From assembly GCA_963662155.1 (NCBI GenBank), contig OY759269.1, forward strand, positions 6,925,855 through 6,989,854: a stretch of 64,000 bases of DNA, in the 5' to 3' direction. Below are positions 58,144 through 64,000 of this stretch, in pieces. Both the position numbers and the translations under genes were made by a program. Position 1 is the first letter of the stretch. Every line of letters begins with the position of its first letter. The stretch is from Lamellibrachia columna. Lineage: Eukaryota > Annelida > Polychaeta > Sabellida > Siboglinidae. The notes beneath the pieces were generated by a model. The model saw nothing but the letters and a program-made list of their open reading frames with translations, did not search any database and was not told the DNA's origin.

Positions 58144-58427
58144 TCAAATGGATCTTGGAGAAAACAATATTTGCATACCTTGTGAATTAGCTACAAAAGT
58201 TTTTTGAGAATTACAACTTACAATAATCTGTAGCTACAGGTTTTTTACATCATATTTACTTAATATGATACTACTTCTTCAACACTTGTAGCTGCCATAT
58301 GAATTGATACTGTTTGTCAATGTTGGCATAATTCTGATCAAACCCTAACTCTGACTTGTAGCTATTTAAATCAAGAACTTAACGATAGCCTTCTATTAAC
58401 TGCTCTCACCTTTTGTTTTGTTTGCAG

Positions 58428-58501
58428 ACCTTCGAGTTCTCGTGTTTATTTCTCATATTTCTTGGTACAACTTTTGGTGCATTGAGAATTCTTCTTTCTC
58501 A
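58428..58501 (+). pseudogene. MFS paralogue exon 10
   Basis: TFEFSCLFLIFLGTTFGALR, splice sites kept, three differences from the left copy. Confidence 0.8.
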
Positions 58502-59159
58502 GTAAGTACTACACAAACTGCTAGCTTAGTTGGAAACATATCTGTTCAAGATTAAATATGTCAACTCTGTTTGTTCTTCAGGGATCAAGCCTTAACACCT
58601 TTGTTGTCTTAAGGGGTCACACTGTTCGGGAAATGGGTTATGTGAACTGTCACATCATAAAGTAGTCAACTTATCATGACCAGTGTATTATGTTTATGTG
58701 AAAAGAAAGTCACTTGTGACATAATATGCAATTTATATGGCCGTAACCATGGTAACAAGATAATCTTAGAAATGCTGTTAGGGGTGCTTTTGTAGGAAGT
58801 CATATGGAAAATTGAATTCACATGTCTTACTTAATAAAACGTGATTTTTGCCAATCGTTGACATTAAAAAACATAAAAAAACCAATGGTAAAAATGTTTT
58901 ATTTAAAAAAAATATTATTTGTTTAGCAAAAAACAGCATTTTTTATAGTTTGTAAGAATAAATATTTTTTTTACATACCAGGTATGTGAATAAAATTTTC
59001 CCTTGCTTGTTATGTCATAAATGACCTTCTTTTTACATAAACATAACACACATTAAATGTGGCCACAGTAACACGAGTAGTTTTTAAAACATGACAAAAT
59101 AACCAATTTCTCGACCAGCCTGTGTCCTTAAGTTAAATAATTAGGTTTAGTTCCCTAGA

Positions 59160-59740
59160 TAATTTAACAACATTTAACATGAATTGCCATCCCAAACTAC
59201 AAGTTCCAGATAGCAAGTGGTGGACAAAGAAGCTATTGGCTTATCTAGAGCCCAACAATTTTATCAGCTATGTTTGGCCGCCCTTATCTGTCAATTCTGT
59301 TTTGAAACATTCACACTACTAGCATTAACATGATCATTTGACAGTTTGTTCCATTCATTTATCACCTCTGTGAGAATTAGTTCTTTCTTGTGTCCAACCT
59401 ACACTGCTCCTTAACTAATGCTGCTTTGTGTCCTCTGGTTCTACTGCTGTCTTTAACTTTGAAGAACATATTCCTATCAATATCTTCATACCCATTCACT
59501 ATTCTAAACACTTCTATTTGGTATCCTCTTAGTCTCCTGGTTTCTAGTGTCGTCAAAATACATTCTAATAAGCGGCTTTCATCACTAAGGTCTCAATTCT
59601 GGAATCATTTTAGCTGCTTTTCATTGTATTCTTTCTAGCTTGTTTATATCCTTCTTACGATATGGCGTCCATACTTGTATACAATATTTCAAATACGATC
59701 TAACTATTGTTTTGTACAGGGGTGCAATTAGCTGTTTTAT
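59160..59740 (-). mobile_element. CR1-like LINE 3' part
   Basis: Same insertion as at 1155-1356, but here it extends further: IKQLIAPLYKTIVRSYLKYC, WTPYRKKDINKLERIQ, RRLRGYQIEVFRIVNGYE, DIDRNMFFKV and RTRGHKAALVKEQCRLDTRK, then stop and 3' UTR. Upstream it is cut at about 59745 by another LINE in opposite orientation. Confidence 0.8.
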
Positions 59741-59756
59741 ATTATATGTTATAGTT

Positions 59757-60527
59757 AATGTACAAGACTGTTTAAGAAAGTGTAATTATCACACTGACTC
59801 TGAACTTTACAACCTACAGTGTAAATGTCAGACAAACAGTAAGTTCTCTACATTGACAATAAATTGTAGAAGTTTATCCAAAAATTTTAACAAACTTGAA
59901 TACAGTCTAAAATCACTAAATGTTAACTTCGACTGTATAGGTATAACCGAAACTTGGATAAAGCCAGTGGAAAGCATTGATAGTTATAATATGACAGATT
60001 ACACATTTCTGTCAAAACCTAGAATGAAAAAACAAGGAGGAGGTGTTGGTATGTATATTGCTAACAGGTTAAAGTTTAAGGAAAGAAATGACATAAATAC
60101 AAACTCTGAGAATTGTCTATATGAATCATTATTTGTAGAAGTCGAAACCGAAAAAAACAAAATTGTTATTGGTGTTATCTATAAACCGCCTGACACATGC
60201 ATAAATACATTTAATATACAATTTAATGATTTATTAGGAAGAATTTCAAATGAAACAAAGAAATGCATATTAATGGCAGATTTTAACATTGACTTACTTA
60301 GGTCTGACACAAACCACCAAACAACAGATTTTATCCATAATATGTTTGCCAATGCATTCTATCCAAAAAATAGCAAACCAACAAGGGTCACAAAACAGAC
60401 AGCTACACTCATAGACAATATTATAACCAACATTCATGAATATTCAATAAAATCTGGTATCCTTTATAATGACATATCAGATCACTTCCCGATATTTACC
60501 TTTTATGAATTAGGGGTAAAAAGATAA
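59757..60527 (+). pseudogene. LINE ORF2 APE-type endonuclease
   Basis: Near-complete endonuclease: TINCRSLSKNFNKLEYSLKS, FDCIGITETWIK (catalytic Glu), KKQGGGVGMYIANRLKF, VIGVIYKPPD, KKCILMADFNIDLL (the usual GDFN is ADFN), KPTRVTKQTATLIDNIITN and the terminal SDHFPIF (catalytic His). The ORF then stops and resumes in another frame, consistent with one frameshift. The role was target nicking for retrotransposition. The clade looks Jockey/CR1-group. Confidence 0.85.
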
Positions 60528-60533
60528 AATTAG

Positions 60534-60914
60534 TACAAAATTGTTTACAAATGCATGGCTAGCTCAGCAAACATAAGCAAATTAAAAACACAATTACAAA
60601 CTTCAAACTGGGAGGAGGTGTACAAGGATCAAAACCCCTGCACTTCATATGATACCTTTCTGGAAATACTAAACACACAAATGAATGAATGCTTACCGTG
60701 GAAAAAATTTAAGATGAAAACCTGCAAAAGCGAATGGCTCACGAAAGGCATATTAATATCATGTAAGCAAAAAAATCACCTGTTCAAAATATTTAAGTGC
60801 AACCCTTCTACTGAAAATGAGATTATCTACAAAAATTACAAAAACAAACTGACTCATGTAATCAGACAGTCAAAGATGATAAAACTGCAAACTGATTTTG
60901 ACTTGTCAACTATC
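60534..60914 (+). pseudogene. LINE ORF2 linker downstream of endonuclease
   Basis: NISKLKTQLQTSNWEEVYKD, then SEWLTKGILISCKQKNHLFK and YKNYKNKLTHVIRQSKM, the linker between endonuclease and RT in this LINE group. It is cut before the RT at about 60917. The last 50 bp recur at 34888-34935. Confidence 0.7.
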
Positions 60915-60917
60915 ATA

Positions 60918-61022
60918 GAAAAAAGGGCAGATGTCTGGATGGGGGGGGGGGCAAATATACTAGGAGGCAGATGTCCGGGGGGGGCAAGTGTCCTAGGGGC
61001 AAATGTCTGGGCAGGGGGCATG
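60918..61022 (+). repeat. G-rich motif cluster
   Basis: Four to five copies of a loose ggggggcaaatgtcct-type motif with G-runs of up to 11. Its inverse occurs at 33979-34075. Potential G-quadruplex former; may be an internal terminal repeat of a DNA element. Confidence 0.6.
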
Positions 61023-62459
61023 TGACCGCAACCCATTTATATCACTATCAGTTGTGGTATCATTGATATTTCATCAAATTTACTGTAAAGTTTGAGTCTT
61101 CAACATCCTAATCTCCAACATGTATTCTCCATGGGGAAATGTTTAATTACTACAAAGGGCAAACCCTACAGCCACATGTAACAGCATTGTACAGGTGACC
61201 AGTGACCTGTTTAGTTTGGGAAACTTGTGTGCTGAACATTAGGCTTGGATAAACAAGGGGCTGCATTCAAGTGGGGCAGGCTTCCTCTCTCACACAAAGG
61301 GAATGAGCAGGCAGGTGCCCTTAATTGGCAATCTCTGTAAATAAACCTTGTCCACTGAGAAAGAAAATGAGGCCTGAATGGTCTGATTTTTGTTTTACTG
61401 ACTGTTACAGTAACTTAGTATTTCTTTTTGATGCAAATGCTTGATTATATTGTTCTTGTTCACAATGTTTCAATAACAGAGTAGACAGTGTCTATGCTGT
61501 AATGTTGACAGCTTCCTGGCTGTTACCAGATTCAGGGTGACTTGCTAATAGTAGACAAATATGATTTTAAAAGTAATATAAGTAAATATAAGGGTAAATA
61601 TTAACAGTATCAAGTCAATAATTCCAACAAAATCAATTCCAATTCCGGAACTGGAATTGAGGGTCAATTCCAATTCCGGAATGGAATTGACCACATGCCT
61701 GAAGTATATTCATGACAGTATCTTGTCTCTGTGTACTACAGCAACAGTCATGAACAGTATAATTGAATTGAAACAGGCTTATGTCTGTGGGGCTTATGTC
61801 CATGCACCATACTATCTAGCAGATGCTTTCAGTATAATACCTAATAATTATATATATACTTACATATACAGCTGTATACATATATTTACACGTGTGGACA
61901 GGTGGGCAGGTATGCGTGTGTGCGTGCAGCATTTATAAGGTAAAGATGTTACAAGCATAGATCTGCATTTGGTCCAATAATAATATTCATGCATTATGTT
62001 ATCTAAATCGGGTGTCAGATATAAAATAAGGAACCCCATAGAAAGTGTACCTATGGGTCCATATTTTGTTATGGAATTTGGACCCCTTATAGAATTTTGG
62101 CCCATTCAAAACAGTGCAATGTTGATTAGATAATATAATGCACTTTGCAGCTAGGATGCTACAATTTTGGTTACCGGTACATGCGTTTGGTTATCTTACC
62201 AGTGGCATTCGTCAAACTGACCAAACAGATTCATTAAAAACATTAAGAGATCAGTGCAACATCCATTGGTTGAATTAACATGGCTCCATAGGAAAAATGC
62301 TTTTCCCTGTGGTTGATTACTTTATATATTCTATATGACACTGGCACTCTTATATTCTAAAAATAATATATACAAGAGAAAGTTTCTCTTATTGTGATTA
62401 ATTTTTATTATGCAAAAGATGAATTTTGTAAAATTTTCAAGTCACTGTAATCTTTTCAG

Positions 62460-62783
62460 ATGAAGGATTCACCATTGGTTCATACAAGCACAGGTACTTG
62501 TTTTGAAGCATCCAGCACTACGGGTGATGCCATCAATCTTGACATTACGGATGTCACCTTTAGTGCCATCACTGCTACTACTGCTGTGACACCATCGACA
62601 ACTGATGTTGAAATGCAAATCGATCCGGTAACGATATTTCAAGTGCGACACTTCGCGAATGTTGCTGTAGTCACGGATGATATTATTGCACCAATGAATG
62701 TTGATCATGGTTACTCCCATGTGAAGCTTCCATCAAATTCAGTGAGAACAAAGACATTGGTACAGATGATGCACACTATGTGA
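62460..62783 (+). CDS. Exon-like ORF of 107 codons, unknown
   Basis: MKDSPLVHTSTGTCFEASST to VRTKTLVQMMHTM, starting right after a cttttcag acceptor. Acidic/Thr-rich first half, then VEMQIDPVTIFQVRHFANVA and PMNVDHGYSHVKLP. A second frame downstream (DITEGDSSSSDTYEKEKKFV) looks like its continuation. Possibly a remnant of a DNA-transposon or domesticated gene; no family assigned. Confidence 0.35.
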   Translation: MKDSPLVHTSTGTCFEASSTTGDAINLDITDVTFSAITATTAVTPSTTDVEMQIDPVTIFQVRHFANVAVVTDDIIAPMNVDHGYSHVKLPSNSVRTKTLVQMMHTM

Positions 62784-63029
62784 TAACAGCGACATAACCG
62801 AGGGTGACTCAAGCAGCTCCGACACCTATGAGAAAGAGAAGAAGTTTGTCATTCATGAAAAAAACTTATGTCACTTTTCTGCACCTGCCACACACCAAAC
62901 AGCCGTAAACTGTGACACATGTTGTACTCATGTCTGATCTATCAGCCAAGGTCTTTCGGATACTGGGGTGTCTGTCAGAGGCAAGTGTGCTGATTTCTAC
63001 CCCTGGATGAGTGAAAGGTGAATTGAATC

Positions 63030-63154
63030 TGTTAAGTGTACATGTACTATCAGTCAGAATAAGTAGTGTATTGGTGTATATTTACTGTCAGTAGTGTATT
63101 GGAACAGATGATTGGTGTGCAAGTATTATCAGTCAGAACAAGTAGTGTATTGAT
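63030..63154 (+). repeat. Degenerate tandem repeat (counterpart of 37100-37565)
   Basis: agtagtgtattgg/catgattggtg units, interrupted by the MITE and resuming at 63907 to the window end. Confidence 0.75.
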
Positions 63155-63906
63155 CAGGGTTGTTTGATTTAAATCATTTGATTTAAATCATTTATTTAAA
63201 TCATGATTTAAATCACTCCAAAAAATCATTGATTTATGATTGTTTTTACTTCCATTTTTTTTAATCGCTGATTTATATGAATTTAACACAAATAATTGTT
63301 TACAAGCATCAAAATCAACAAAGTTTTGTATGTTTTTTAATACAAAACACAAAGTGTGCACACTGTATTGTTGTATTGACACCAGATAGCCTGATAGTAA
63401 AATATTTTATGACATTGTGTATGTTTGAGCTATTCCCTTTCTGAATGCAGTGAAGCCACACAGACTTGTCTTCCAGAGGAAGTATCTTTTCAAGTCAGAA
63501 ACCCTGAGTTAAAGTCCACTTAGAGCTTGTGCTAGTTGTTACCAATTCAGTATGTTGACTCAGATGTTTAATACTGTACCAGTTTGTATTCTGGTTAGAG
63601 ACCCTTAGAGTACACAGAGCCCAGGCCAGGTGCTAATCCACCCTCTCAGAAAACAATAATTAGCCCTGCTACAGCCACAGACACACAGCATGCTTTCCTT
63701 TCCAAGACACATTATGCAACTACATGGGGTGAGGCCTTGTGCACATTGTCTAATGTCTTTATATAAGCAAAAATCATGTGCACATTTGAAAGAGTTTACA
63801 AATTTAAACATCTATATAAATGTATATATACCAGATAAAAAAAAAATTATTTAAATAAAAAAAAATCCGATTTTTAAAAACAAAAATCATGATTTTTTCA
63901 ACCCTG
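63155..63906 (+). mobile_element. hAT-type MITE with 8-bp target duplication
   Basis: 752 bp, perfect terminal inverted repeats CAGGGTTG/CAACCCTG, flanked by GTATTGAT on both sides (63147-63154, 63907-63914). Subterminal gatttaaatca repeats. The paralogous position at about 37209-37220 is the intact empty site with one GTATTGAT. Inverted homologue at 11576-12296. No transposase. Confidence 0.93.
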
Positions 63907-64000
63907 GTATTGATACATATGATTGGTGTACATTTACTGTCAGTACAAGTAGTGTATTTGGTAGAGAATGAGATGCTTGGTTTACATTTGCTGTTGGTAG

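Larger units (their letters stand above)
45838..58501 (+). pseudogene. Inverted paralogue of the MFS transporter, 5'-less and broken
   Basis: Contains recognisable exons 3 (45838-45920), 4 (46816-46967), 5 (47595-47717), 6 (48734-48770, truncated), 7 (48932-48984, shortened), 8 (49502-49608), 9 (50573-50691) and 10 (58428-58501), with the same exon lengths as the left copy except 6 and 7. Exons 1 and 2 lie outside the duplicated segment, and exon 11 is cut off by LINE sequence. Exon 6 runs into a stop at 48790-48792. The exon 5 motif C-like GPF is GHF. It cannot make a full transporter; a truncated or non-coding transcript from an unrelated promoter remains possible. Confidence 0.85.
45638..59355. 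repeat. Right arm of the large inverted duplication
   Basis: Inverted copy of 1155-9674. It is about 5 kb longer because the 96/97-bp satellite expanded and two transposons inserted into it, while two deletions remove MFS coding sequence. Confidence 0.9.
60875..64000 (+). repeat. Direct segmental duplication, copy 2
   Basis: Matches 34886-37280 and continues to the window edge. Carries the right half of the hAT-like element (ending at 61701 with its AAGTATAT flank), the 107-codon ORF and the degenerate repeat. Confidence 0.9.

Overview
This is eukaryotic DNA, most likely from a marine invertebrate. A lancelet-like or mollusc-like genome would fit, but the species cannot be read from the sequence. 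The evidence is a transporter gene split into short exons with GT/AG introns, several LINE clades (CR1-like with an esterase ORF1, RTE-like and others), a DIRS-type tyrosine-recombinase retrotransposon, tRNA-derived SINEs, hAT-like and TTAA-type DNA transposons, and a very high load of minisatellites. No prokaryotic operon, rRNA or CRISPR array was seen.

Layout. 1-10.9 kb: a minus-strand gene for a ZIFL/tetracycline-type major facilitator (MFS) transporter; eleven exons can be placed with consistent phases and the 3' end runs off the left edge. 11.2-12.7 kb: a 32-bp minisatellite split by a hAT-type MITE. 12.8-19 kb: LINE fragments, one cut by a MITE and one whose reverse-transcriptase reading frame has become a 46-bp array. 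20.3-28.5 kb: a decayed DIRS-type retrotransposon (minus strand: gag-like ORF1, RT, RNase H, tyrosine recombinase), interrupted by six different minisatellites and a CR1 fragment. 29-40 kb: a GC-rich 37-bp array, SINE, MITEs, a hAT element and the first copy of a direct segmental duplication. 40.8-44.1 kb: a 1.36-kb tandem duplication carrying more of the 32-bp minisatellite, in inverted orientation. 45.6-59.4 kb: an inverted second copy of the transporter locus, lacking exons 1-2 and with a broken exon 6, its intron 9 swollen by a 96/97-bp satellite that hosts a TTAA-type transposon and an RTE LINE. 59.2-64 kb: LINE endonuclease ORF and the second copy of the direct duplication, disrupted by a hAT MITE.

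The main theme is tandem expansion in place: many arrays are built from the coding sequence of the element they interrupt (RT motif B, the RNase H DASG motif, recombinase segments, the LINE RT core). Some stretches are caught at two copies and others have expanded to about fifty. The second theme is nested insertion with clean target-site duplications, several confirmed by an empty site in a paralogous copy inside the same window. The only clearly gene-like host locus is the MFS transporter; one further exon-like segment (38.0 kb) is unassigned.
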